Of a DNA stretch of 64,000 nt, positions 23,368 through 34,080 are shown piece after piece; the stretch's first letter is position 1; each line of letters starts with the position of its first letter. Below the pieces are notes generated by a model that made no database searches, was not told where the DNA came from, and saw nothing but the letters and a program-made list of their open reading frames with translations. Both the position numbers and the translations under genes were made by a program. Source of the DNA: Mycogone perniciosa (lineage: Eukaryota; Ascomycota; Sordariomycetes; Hypocreales; Hypocreaceae); contig JAOALB010000070.1 in the NCBI GenBank assembly GCA_025331125.1, positions 186,001 through 250,000 on the forward strand, given 5' to 3'.

Positions 23368-25107
23368 TTCGAAGACTTGAAGAGCACAACAGCCGCTGTG
23401 AAACAGGGGGCTGCAAGTACACAGCTGTCAAAGCGATCCCTTACCAAGATCTAGAGAAGAGAAACCTGGTCTGGCTGGGGTTGAGGCATGGGAGTCGAGA
23501 GTCGAGAAGCTATTTCGGAGTCTGAAGGTGGTGGGTGAGTCGAGGATTTGACTGTTCGCTTTGTTTGCATATTCACGCACTTTTTCGGCCTCCTGATTGT
23601 CTCTGACGCACAGTCGGCTCCCCTCATTTTTTTTGTGCGCTGTATTGCAAAAAATAAGAACAATGGTGATTGACGAATTGTGGTGTTTGTGTGCAGTTCC
23701 CATTGTGGTAGGCGCTGCTGGTCACACCTGCCCAAGACTGGCGGACGGTGCACCTTCCCCCTTCTTTTTTCTCTTTTTCCCATTTCCTGAAGCCTTCTCA
23801 ATCTTTAAGTACGAAGTACGCTGTAACCTCAGTAGATTATAATTTCGCATACACATCATTCCATAATGTTGCCTGCATAAAGACTTGGACATTAGGCAGT
23901 CCAGCTCCTGGCTGTCCTGGGGTGATATTTGTATCGCAAACCGAGAGCAAGCAATTTTCGGCATCACGTCACCATCTCTCATCCGACTCAAACTCACCGC
24001 CTCTTTATGGCTCTGACGATGACCTTTGAGAAATCTGACCTGGCATCACATCACGCGATCGTTCTTCATGTTTATGTGAACATCCATGACAACTTGAGCC
24101 CTTAACCCACTTATCAACATATCAGGTCAAATAATATCCCAAAAGCCCGGACGGGTTCGGCGTCCCCCAGCACTTGGACATCGGCTTTGAGGACAAGGTG
24201 TGGAATCATCCACATGCAAATTGGTCTATTTCATGCGAATGATTCCATACTTCAACCTTCGGTGCCACTTTTACGGACGCCACCTCAGCTCTTCTATAGA
24301 GTACTCTTATGGCTACTATTGCTCTGTGCTGGGTAACCCACAGTCAGCTTACAACGTTCCATTGGGCCCTAGGAATACGATCAAGCATCCCCAGAAATTG
24401 CTCATGTGTGGTCTTTGCATCTTGCTGGGCTATATTATATGTAATTCCATTATACCTCATATCTATCCACGAGAATGGGAGACAGCTGTAAGATCTGATA
24501 ATAGCGTTAAAGAGACGGAGCAGCCTGACGGTCGTCTACTGATATCTCAAATACGCCGAATAATGCTTAGCAGATCTAGATTGTTTTCTCTAGAAGGCAA
24601 ATAAGATTGTGAAGGTCTTGTTACGTCTTCCATAGCCACCGTATTGTAAACAGATTTGAAGAAGCTCTAGTCCAATACGAAGTCTATGCAGATAGACCTT
24701 CTATAGACCAGGATTACATGTTAAATTAGCTTCTGTTTGAGCTAAAAGAAAATACGTTCTATCCGGTGGGGTTGTCTCTGGGTCCTAGTTGAAACCTGTA
24801 TTTCGGTGCCCGGCTATGCGATGCTCAAGTATAGTCAACCCTTGAAGGGACAGCCGTTGGGATAATTATTCATAAGTTGGTGGTCAAATTGAATATGTCC
24901 TCTTGATTCAGATTAGCAATTGATCATAGCAGCTAGAGCAGTGCTCAGTGGGATGTAATCTTTTGAACTCTTTTGTAACCTAGCAAAAATTCTCAACTTC
25001 TGTTGAGATATCGTAGTATAAAGACTGTGCTGTCCTCCATTAGATATCTTCCAAACTCAACACCAAGGACAGACGATCCCTCTTTCTTACTACCCAATCT
25101 GCCCAAT
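23368..25107. other. AT-rich, gene-poor interval
   Basis: After the kar5 promoter the DNA is poor in genes and noticeably AT-rich from about 24000 to 25000. A 134-codon frame at 24200-24604 has no recognisable features and AT-driven composition. I see no terminal repeats or transposase. A TATAAAG at 25017-25023 is 85 bp upstream of the next ATG and is a good TATA-box candidate. Confidence 0.45.
25017..25023 (+). promoter_or_regulatory. TATA box of the secreted-protein gene
   Basis: TATAAAG lies 85 bp before ATG 25108, followed by a C/A-rich leader. TATA boxes at this distance are common in inducible fungal genes. This is an inference from position only. Confidence 0.4.
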
Positions 25108-25944
25108 ATGAATTGGAAAACTCTTGCCTCCGTCTTTGCAATTTCAGTTCTGCCAACTGCCAGTGCCTCCACAAAATTTGGATGTTGGTCAGATTCCGGC
25201 GTCAAGTTCCATGAAGACTATGTAGTAGCACTTACCTCACTCCTCCAAAGATTATCCTATGCAGATCACGGGGACTGGATTGCTGTCCTGGATTGGAAAG
25301 CAACCTATGGCTACAGAAACTGCCGCGCTGAAATCAAGCCAGAAGGTGGATTTACAGTGTCGGTGGCAAACTTGCTCTCCTCCTTCGACCAACTTGCCTC
25401 TCGTTGCCAAAATGGGTGGCTCTATTACGATAGCGGCTGGTTGAATGCCAATATCCAGGGCCATGCGGGATGGAAGCGAGAAGAACAAGGGAATAATGTC
25501 ACGACTTCTGATTCGGACCCCGGTTTTCCACATGGCGGCATCTTACAGTGGGAGGAGCCCTTCTCGCCAGAAAAGCGGCCTCTTCCCAAAGGATTCACCT
25601 TTCAGATAAGCGCTACGACTGAGACGAAGGGCAATAATGAAAGGCAACATGCTCGCGACCTCACAACCCGCGCTGAGCCATTTGGAACCTTGGTCGATAT
25701 AACGTTCATCGGCAGCATCCCCTATAAACTTTACCGAGGCACTGGATTTCTTCTGAGTGGTCAACATCCAGCAGGCTATGTAATTGCCAGCACCATTTCA
25801 AGCGTGATTGTGGGCATGGTCCGCAGCGCTGTGTCAGATTACGGCTCAGGCATCATCAACAGCGGTCTTGCGCAGCCTGACGGCTCAACCGTTGATGCCA
25901 TTGCAATCGCCGCGCAGCTGAATACCGGGGCGTACTCGAGCTAG
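25108..25944 (+). CDS. Secreted protein of unknown function, 3' end possibly broken
   Basis: A 278-residue single-exon protein. ATG 25108 gives a typical signal peptide (NWKTLASVFAISVLPTASAS) with the mature part starting near TKFGCWSDSG. There are three cysteines in the first half, one N-glycosylation motif (NVTT) and no membrane anchor. I do not recognise the family; an effector-like role is possible but unproven. The frame continues for 38 protein-like codons after the TAG at 25942 (YNLFRSLGGDSQYLISALMY). After a +1 shift it continues again to a stop at 26132-26134 (AVYHVYNEAGDTIISFIFNG). This suggests the original gene was longer and has been truncated, or that an intron removes the lesions. 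It lies in gene-poor, AT-richer DNA. Confidence 0.6.
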   Translation: MNWKTLASVFAISVLPTASASTKFGCWSDSGVKFHEDYVVALTSLLQRLSYADHGDWIAVLDWKATYGYRNCRAEIKPEGGFTVSVANLLSSFDQLASRCQNGWLYYDSGWLNANIQGHAGWKREEQGNNVTTSDSDPGFPHGGILQWEEPFSPEKRPLPKGFTFQISATTETKGNNERQHARDLTTRAEPFGTLVDITFIGSIPYKLYRGTGFLLSGQHPAGYVIASTISSVIVGMVRSAVSDYGSGIINSGLAQPDGSTVDAIAIAAQLNTGAYSS

Positions 25945-26134
25945 TATAATCTTTTCCGTAGCCTCGGCGGCGACTCCCAGTATTTAATCAGTGCGTTGAT
26001 GTACAAAGCCCTGCTAGACATGTCCCATAATGGGTGGGGCTGTTTACCATGTTTACAATGAAGCGGGCGATACCATTATATCGTTTATTTTCAATGGTGT
26101 TACGGGGACGCTCTCTACGCTGCCCTCTTCCTAG
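25945..26134 (+). pseudogene. Probable decayed 3' coding segment of the secreted-protein gene
   Basis: After the in-frame TAG at 25942 the same frame stays open to 26058 and reads like protein (FRSLGGDSQYLISALMYKAL). From about 26033 the next frame takes over (GGAVYHVYNEAGDTIISFIF) and closes at 26132-26134. One nonsense codon and one single-base shift would account for both breaks. No GT-AG intron removes both without also deleting most of the protein-like residues. Confidence 0.45.
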
Positions 26135-26367
26135 ATGTTTGGCTGACCTATGGGCAGAATTGCTAGTAGCAGTCGAAATTCGGTCAGGTTCTGTTAAAGA
26201 TCAACCGGTAATATGCCTCTACAAGGATATCCCCTTCTTTCATATATTTTATCCCCAATACACATTGATCAGAAATATTTATGAAAGGGCTGGTTGCGAA
26301 TTCAAGATGCTACCCTGAAGCCGATTCGGGGTGAACTTGGTCATACACAAGGTCTCGTAACGGTGAT

Positions 26368-26768
26368 TTACATTGTTAGTGATGGTAAAATTCCCATGAA
26401 CAATCTACTCAGGCTGTCGTCAAAGGCCCAAAATGCATCTTCAAGATTGGGCTCCTCGGTAATAAGACTTTTAGGGCCGAAGAGATACTTTGCCGTGCCA
26501 ACTCGTGCCCAAGTGACGAATCCAGCCCAAAAGGACCAAAGCTTCGGATGGTTGCTTTCCATGAGACACCATCGCGAAGCCGGCTCCGGGCCCAGGTTCT
26601 GACCGAGAACACTGACGATTTGTCAATTCTAAATACTCTCATGGTGGTTTCAGGCTTGATGTTCCGGTGAACACTAGCAGCCAGTGAGGGCCCTGCGACA
26701 ATACAGAGCTGACAGCCAGGTGCTAGAGTGAGAATGGGCTCATTGGGATGAGACAAACTTAAGTGCAT
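26368..26768 (-). pseudogene. Cytochrome P450 relic (N-terminal part, frameshifted)
   Basis: Two overlapping minus-strand frames together resemble the N-terminal third of a fungal P450. The first (from 26768) contains GCQLCIVAGPSLAASVHRN, like the conserved 'tyvvtdpslaaavqr' region of CYP proteins. The second (26562-26368) contains ARVGTAKYLFGPKSL and EDAFWAFDDSLSRLFMGILP, a pattern typical of the B-C to E helix region. The shift between frames falls near 26600, at GQNLGPEPASRW. There is no I-helix, ExxR or haem-Cys motif downstream, so the piece cannot be an active enzyme. The assignment rests on pattern recognition only. Confidence 0.5.
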
Positions 26769-28146
26769 CAGTCATATCTCACAAAGCCCTGTCTAGCCAT
26801 ACTACGAGGAGTTAGCGACCCCAGTCGCTTAATATACAGATCGCCATTGATGAGCCATTCCCAATAAATGACCGACAAAGGGGATCCACGGAGGAATTAC
26901 CGTCAGTTCACCTGGATGCAGTTTCCGCCCTGATGCATAACGTAGAGCGATCGACAGTTTCAACAAGCTGACGAGGATAGCAAACCGAGTTCAAAGGCCA
27001 TGCGTGAAGCTAAGGTTCGTCATTGTTTTAATTAATGCACTAGCACTTCCTGCTGGTAATGATGCCTCGATGGTATCAGAATGACAAATGACGGAAGCGA
27101 TAGCACCAGACTTCATGAAGTGGCTAGGAATAGCTACCCAGGCCGAGTTCTCATCATATTGACAGCTTACGACCGAGGCGGGGTTGCTAATTTAGAGCCC
27201 TGGTGATGTTGCGGGATTCGGGATAGCTTGACAGTACCCTGAGGGTCGGATATCTCGATCAGGCATTGTGCGGTCGCTTCACCCCGTTTGCGCGCGCGCA
27301 TCATTTGCGAACTATCACATATCCCGTACATCGAAGCGACGACGACCAACAACTCCCCGGCAGAATGACTCTGCGAATGGCCGTCCAAACACTAAGACTC
27401 TGATAGCAATCGGTTATGTCTAGGTAAGCCCTTCCCACGCACAGATGGAGCGCAGCGCGACAGGCGCGAAGCTTACCTCTGTACGGAGCATGGGAACTGG
27501 CATTGATGCCTCTTCGTTCCAAGCCACCACTCCACTCTGAGAAAGCCTCCCGCTAGTCGAGGTTAGACGACCCAAGGGACGTTTGGCACATGGCGCGTGG
27601 CGTGATGTTAATCCCTGGTGTAGGATCGAGCCTCTGTCCCAACAGCCGGCTAGCCAGGACCTTCGATGTGAGTGGGCGGCATTTGATTGGAGACTCTAGC
27701 AGTAGCGGAGTGAGTGTCATACTACTCCACGGTGAACCCTGGAGGCTTGTAAATTTTCATCATTGTTGCAGTGCAGACAGAGTGTTCTCTGCTCCGCTCC
27801 TTGCCCTTCACCTCTGTTCTGTCGCATCTTCGGCGGCAGTAAATCAGTGACCCTTCCCATGCCCTTCCCACGCCTTAAAAGCACGAACAAACACGCCCGA
27901 GAACCCATAGCAAGCGCGGTTGCCGGACAGTCTGCGTTATAGGATGCCAGGCCCTGTGGAAGCTGACGTATACGCCCTCCAACGATCGATCGCAAAACTT
28001 CTATGGCTGCTCGCGTACGAGTATTAGATTCCGAATCGAATACAGCTTCAAGGGAAGATTCACCGAGACATCGCCACCACGAAAAGGCCAAGCGCACCGT
28101 GCCTGGTAGCCGCACAGCACCGGGACGGCGGGGGCGCCAAGCAAAG
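26769..28146. other. Gene-poor interval
   Basis: No gene is supported here. Short frames occur on both strands without motifs. The DNA from 27170 to 27560 is more GC-rich and contains a CGCGCGCG run near 27291-27298. No terminal inverted repeats were found. Confidence 0.4.
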
Positions 28147-28332
28147 ATGTGTATCCAGGTAGACAAGCAATGGTCTTGCGGTCACATCGGCTACTACAAC
28201 GTCAAAATGTGTGAGCACCTATTCAAGGGGTGTAAGGGGACGTCGGCTAAGCACGAGATCATCTACGAGCCTCAAGAATGTAGCGACTGCTTGAGGCGTA
28301 AGACTCTTCCCAAGCCTTGGGTTGCTAAGTGA
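28147..28332 (+). CDS. Small Cys/His-rich protein, hypothetical
   Basis: A 61-residue frame beginning MCIQVDKQWSCGHIGYYN. It contains six cysteines and two or more histidines in a CGH...CEH...GCKG...ECSDCLRRK pattern. Small fungal proteins of this layout, often annotated as hypothetical, could bind zinc, but no function is known to me. ATG 28147 was chosen because the Cys-rich part starts there; the open frame upstream (from 28003) is Arg-rich and unconvincing. Its isolated position in a gene-poor stretch means it could also be part of a larger or decayed gene. Confidence 0.45.
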   Translation: MCIQVDKQWSCGHIGYYNVKMCEHLFKGCKGTSAKHEIIYEPQECSDCLRRKTLPKPWVAK

Positions 28333-31300
28333 GTCGTGATGGCATCTCGATAGAAATCGTACAGCAGAGCCTCGGGCTGTCCCGAAAGCTCGTTGCAAAG
28401 GTAAGAACAGCCGCAGTTTCCGCCTTCAGCTGCCTGCATTCATTTCACGGTTCGGGTTGTGCTGATCGAACTGTGACAGGGCAAAGCAACAAGATCAACA
28501 CCATCAGTATACATAATATGTAAAGAGCACCGCTTGCCTGTCTGTACAACTGACTCAAAGAAATATGAAGCATGTGAAAAAATCCCATGGTAATAGTGGC
28601 GTATGGAGACTTCCCCCGTCGACCTCGGCTACCAGGATGAGGACCCATCTCACCGTTTATCCCACTTCCGGTGGAACATCAGCTCGTTCGGATCTGTGGT
28701 ATTTATGCCCGTAAACAAGGGCATTCTGGGGTCGGCCGCTCGCGGGTTTGCGCCCTTTCATAGCGCCATCTGCGATATCAGGCTGTATTATAGCCCTTAT
28801 CTCCGGGCTCCTAACCGACAACATTGTTTCCAAGCCTGTTTTCCATCATGACCTTGGCATGGTGCAGGCTAGGCTGGAGGGACAATAATAGTGTCGCAAT
28901 ATTCTCTGGGATCGTCGGCAGAATTGCAGGCAGCTTGCCTTCTGTATGGGAACGGAGGAATTGGTGGTCCGTCGCTGTGTCCATAAGGACGAAGCGAACT
29001 GCTGTAGCAAAAACAGTGAATTCTGTTGCTAATCGGTATGTTCGCCCGTGAAATCGGAGCCCAAGGCCAGCTCACTATCAATTGATGCGATTATCTGCAA
29101 GACTCGGTGATTGGATAGTGAGATGAGTCACAGCTGAAGACTGAGAACGCGAGGTCATGATGTTTTCTTTGAATCTCTTTGTGTGGGCGTTTCAAGAATG
29201 CATCCCGTCATTGGTAGACGACAAAGGCAGTCCGTGATCGGTCAATATGTCAGAGCTTACAACTGAGAACTGAGAAATCGCGAAATATCGTTGCATGCTG
29301 GTCTCGCCGTCAAGCTCGCCGTCTTGGCCTTCGTATGAGTGCTTGGCATGTCACATCTGTACCTCCAGTTGACCAGTCACGGTGCTGAGAACGTCCACCC
29401 GCGAGACCATCACCTTGACTTGTCATCGCCCCTGGCTATCTCATATTCAGCTGTCTCGCGAAGCAGTTTGGAAGTGTGCCACATACTCGCGAGGTCCGAT
29501 TATCCTTGATGTGAGAAGGAAGGTGGCTATGTGATCGCTTGTCTGGATTTTATTCGACACCCATGGCGACAGCAATGCATGCAACTGCTAGCATTAGCCA
29601 TTTTGACAGAATTTGTTACCAGTTTTACCGAACCTGGAAGCCAAGGCGAAGATTGTGCTGTTCAAGCACATAGGTATGGTGATCAGAGTCCTGCATGGTC
29701 GGTCACATTGTGCTCGACAGATACCAGCTCCTCTGCAAGGTCATCAACTAACACCGGACTCGCCTTCAACGGTTCATTGGCGTATGGATCAGCAATCTTG
29801 CAGCGGGATGCTCCGATCGGCCAATTTTCCCTGTCCGCAAAACAGAGTCGGAAGCCGGTTTGCTGAAGTGTTCTCCATATTGTCCAGAGGCGCTTCAGGA
29901 CATTATGTTGAAAGCTCAGCTGGCTTTAGCGAGTTCCTGATTCGCGCTAGGTGTTCGAACCCGCAAATACGGGATGAGCTGAGCGTCCATCTCTCTGACA
30001 GCGCGCGGTGACCTTTGGCGAGGCAACTCCAATATATTTGTTATGTGTTATAGCAGACCCAGACCCTGCACAGGTGATGGAACAGTCGCATGTTGGGTGT
30101 AGCGACATTGCCATAGCAGAATGAGTAATAATAGATAGGTCATACTAGTCGTGGTAGTCGTAGTACTAGTAGTAATCCGAGGGGATGAACGAGATGGGAT
30201 CACGTTCGGCTGGCGCGCATCGAGATGGCAGATTGGCAGAGTCATAGTACTACTTACTACGAGTACTATAGACAAGGGGCCTCGGGGAGTTTGTTGGTCG
30301 TTTCTCGTATGTACTCGTATGTACTCGGACTCTGGCCTAGGCTTGGGGCCCATGTGGGAAACTCGTACGATTTGGGCCCAGACAGCTAACCTAATGTTTG
30401 ATAGGTGGCAAAGAGCTGATAGAGAAGTGGAAATTCTCGGGATATGCTTAAGAACCAGCATTGCCCCGTGTCTCAGATGCCCGATAGAAATGGCAGATGA
30501 GCGCGATCTGCTCTGGAGAAAGCCTGTTGTCAGCCTGTTAATATGGAGATGGGCGAATTCCATGCTACAAAGGACTTGACTTGCCTTCGTGTCTGTCGCC
30601 TTTGTCGCGCCTGGTTGTGCCTAGTCGCTTGTCGCAACGGCGCCACTAACAACGCGCTAGTACTATAAGGGCACTAATACGCCCCAAGGCCAAGCCGCCG
30701 AGAACGTTGGGTTTTCCGCCCAATCGGCGCTCTTCGTCAACGCCTCGTTTCTTCCCTCCACCCTTCAACAACCCTGCGAATCATACGATATTTTTTCAAC
30801 GATTTCCTCCCATGCATGACCTCCAAACGCCTCGACGCATCGACACGCCTCGACACGCTCTAGGGGAGGATTGATTGAATGGATTTCAATGGAATACCCC
30901 TCTCCGGCTGGGGCCGTCTGCCGGAAAGGCTCCCCGAAAGTCACGCCATTTCTAGAACGACATTTTTGTCGCAATTCCCACGCCTTCGAAGCGTAGTTGA
31001 CAGGTCATGTATACTCGACAGCTTTGACCCGGCTCTCGCCGAATCAGGTCCTCTGCCAAGGGCTCCCATCACGTCCCGTTGAACCGGGCCCGGCTCAGAC
31101 TTGAACATTTTCTCCCTCGCCCTCTGCCGTCTGTGACTGTGTCTGTGCATATGGCATGACTAGTGGACCGCGATGCTGCATTGGGGACTCTGACTCTGCC
31201 CGCTAGTGCAACGCTGCAGCTTCCGATTGTCTGCGGCTCTCGTCATCTGTCCTCGTGCGCGTTTCCATGTTGCAGAGCCTTCTTCTTGAGGTCCGGATCG

Positions 31301-31785
31301 CTCAACGGCAACACGGAGTTGTCCGATGAAAAATCTCCCGGGCTTGGCACAAGCTTCCTACATGTCAAGCTGAAACGGTGCCTCCTCGTATATACACGGC
31401 ACACATTCGCTGTCATGCCTGTCTGTCGTCGACACGATAAACCACTCTCGACAAATGAAAGCTAGTTATTCATTATCCATTACATACACACTGCCCCCTT
31501 TAACGACGCAATTGTCTCCGTCCATCCGAACCGAACCTTCAACCACTCACCTCACAGCTCGCATACTTTACCGAACGCCACCCAAAGCAGCTTTTTCGAT
31601 AACTGTGATTTCTTCTGAGAGCCAACTCATTTAATCACTTTCCAACTCTCCTCACGGCCCCCAACACCTGTCGAGGATCTACCAATTTGTTGATGCCATT
31701 GGCATTTGGCGCGAGCCCATCGCATGCCTCCGGAGTGCTGTAATCCGAACACCCTACATTTTGGTAGCCGCCTACAGCGGTGGTC
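28333..31785. other. 3.4-kb interval without a supported gene
   Basis: Several frames of 70-170 codons exist on both strands, but they overlap each other and lack domain motifs. Between 30120 and 30280 there are TACTAG/GTAGTA-rich short repeats. The stretch 30700-31780, with pyrimidine-rich sequence at 30730-30810 and 31490-31570, is probably the long promoter and leader of the following transcription factor gene. Confidence 0.4.
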
Positions 31786-33400
31786 ATGAACCGAAACATC
31801 GCCTGTTTCTCATTACCCAAGGGACTGCCCATCGGTCTACCAAAAAGACAAGTCGGTTCTTCCTTCGTTACCCCTCCGCCACTTGCGCAGCAGGATTCGT
31901 CTGCTTGGAACTCGTCGCCATTGGAAACCAACATGGATATCTTTGATTTCACAACTGCCACCACAGTTCCGCCAATACCTTCTTTCGCCCCGGCAAATGC
32001 CAACACCATGACTGACATGACATTTCTACAATCGTCTTCGTCACGCCCCCGGAATCTTTCACAATCAGGACTCTCTCAAAGCAGCAAAGGATCCCACGAC
32101 GCCAAACGGATAAAAGTCGAGTCCCCACCGACTGCGTTGGACTCAATAGATTCATGGCTTCGATTCGACGATGATGCGGAGCAGTTTGGGAGCTTTGAGA
32201 TCGACTACTCAAAGAATTACAGACCAACAAGTCAAAACAGGTGAGCATGACAATCTACCAATCAACAAAACGCGGCGGTTTCTGATTTTATGGCCATTAG
32301 ACCTACCACAGACTGGACGCCTGGACTAGGGAGCGGGCTCTACGCCAATCCAACCGCCCCTTTCAGAGAAGAAGATTTCCTCGACGATAGCGCTTTCGAT
32401 CATTCTCTGTCCGAGGATGAGGACATATTTGAATCGATGAACTTGGATGAGCAGCTGTCGAAAATCGACACAATGCCCCCCCCAGAACCTCCATCTCAAA
32501 GGAGCCTTTACTCCACGCCACTGAGTTGGGATAAGCCTCAACCAGGAATCCATCCAAGCGCTGTAACCATGTCAAACGAAATCCCCAGGCGCATGGGCGG
32601 CAATACTAGCTGGGATGCCATTCCTCAAGGCACCACCAACTACGTCCTAAGCGCAGATGAACGACGCCGTCTAATTGAGATTGCTATGGGTCCAAACAGA
32701 ATCCCTACGTATGTGTCACCCAGTCGATTCAACCTCGGATATGGACCCGGGATGCAGTCGAGTCCGCAGACCAAGGAATTCAGCATTGGGGGCGACACAA
32801 AACAAGGACTCTGCCACGTGGAAATGGACCAACGACATACCTCTGCGGATACTTCCACCTCTGGAATTTCGCCGCAGAATCAAGATCTGAAACACAAACA
32901 GCCAAAGAATGAGGCACCCCCACCTAAATCTGCGCCATCAAAACGGCCGAATTCGCAATCCGGACCTGGCGCTAAGGAAAAGCAAAGATCGGCAGATCGA
33001 ATAGCTCATAACGATGTCGAGCGAAAGTATCGCACGAATCTGAAGGACAAGATCACTGAGCTGCGGAACGCGGTGCCGGCGCTGCAGCAAGTAGCTGAAG
33101 CAGATGGCCAGGATGAATCACAGGGTGTTGCTAAAGTGAGCAAGGTTAGTTTATCAAGATGCGGGTTTTATGAGAATATCAACAATGGCTAACAGCACCT
33201 ATTCACAGGGCACCGTGCTGACGAAAGCTACCGAGTATATCCACCACCTAGAGCAGCGAAACAAAGATATCATGACGGAGCATCGGCAATTAATACGACG
33301 ACTCCAGGCCTTTGAGACTCTGCTCAACAGCTCCATGAGGGGTACAGAGGCGATGCCTAGCCACAGCATGGCGCTCTTCGACCCACGAGGGTTCTGCTAA
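31786..33400 (+). CDS. SREBP-type bHLH transcription factor without membrane domain
   Basis: A basic helix-loop-helix leucine-zipper regulator. Exons 31786-32240, 32301-33144 and 33209-33400 give 496 residues. The basic region is RIAHNDVERKYRTNLKDKIT, with the tyrosine (RKYR) that marks the SREBP subclass. After the loop, helix 2 and the zipper follow (GTVLTKATEYIHHLEQRNKD). The last intron falls exactly at the loop/helix 2 border. The N-terminal half is acidic and Ser/Pro-rich, as in an activation domain. The protein ends ~65 residues after the loop with no transmembrane segments, unlike Sre1/SrbA, so it should be a soluble SrbB-like or Sah-2-like factor. The start is uncertain: ATG 31933 (MDIFDF, strong Kozak context, 447 residues) is equally possible. 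Confidence 0.82.
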
Positions 33401-34080
33401 AAGCGTGTATTATTATTCGATTTGATGAATGATGGCAATCTTTGGAGACATTCCCGCAAAAAGTTTTCCCTTTTTCTTCTTTTTTATCCTTCTTCAATTT
33501 TTTTTCTTTTTCTTTTTTTAGCAAGGACTCTACTTTTTCGGCGTTGGTGGTGGTGGTTGAAAGCATTACATCATATGAAAATACCAAGGGATTAAATTAC
33601 GATATGTTTGGCTGTTTGGCACAGGCTGGCAGAAAGGGAGAAAATCCCGATACTAGCGGGTTACGAATCTTACGAAGAGGATTAGACGACATGGGATAGA
33701 GAGTTCAACTCCCAAAAAAGCACATATCAGGTGTTTGTTTTCAGTTGACACAAGTGTAATAACTTGCGATCCTCTTGGGGTTGGTTGTTTACCCTATAAT
33801 ACATAATAACAACCGAAGAAAAACTCGAGCCGTGATGTTGATAATATTTCGTGTCTGGGGGGCCTTCATGAGCCAGGAATTGGTATTTATTTTCCTTGCT
33901 TATAGAGCCCTCAGAACGTGAAATATCATCATCATCATTGTCATTGATCAAGCAATGATATCCAACAGCCATAATACCCAAGGTAACATTGTAGTATCCG
34001 TTTTAATTTCATGGTCGCATAATTCAACATGTCTACACTTCTTTTTACCTCATAAATATCCCACGGGCCTCGTTCTTGGC
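33401..34080. other. Intergenic region between convergent genes
   Basis: The 3' flanks of the bHLH and icp55 genes. A T/C-rich tract at 33463-33521 (TTTTTCTTCTTTTTTATCC and onward) is the main feature. A TCATCATCATCATTGTCATTG run lies near 33927-33947. No gene is supported. Confidence 0.5.

Noticed and set aside
24200..24604. 134-codon plus-strand frame
   Set aside because: AT-driven composition, no domain, signal or splice support; judged to be chance.
29940..30000. Sequence resembling a tRNA T-arm (GTTCGAAC)
   Set aside because: No matching acceptor, D or anticodon stems nearby. I found no convincing tRNA or rRNA in the window.
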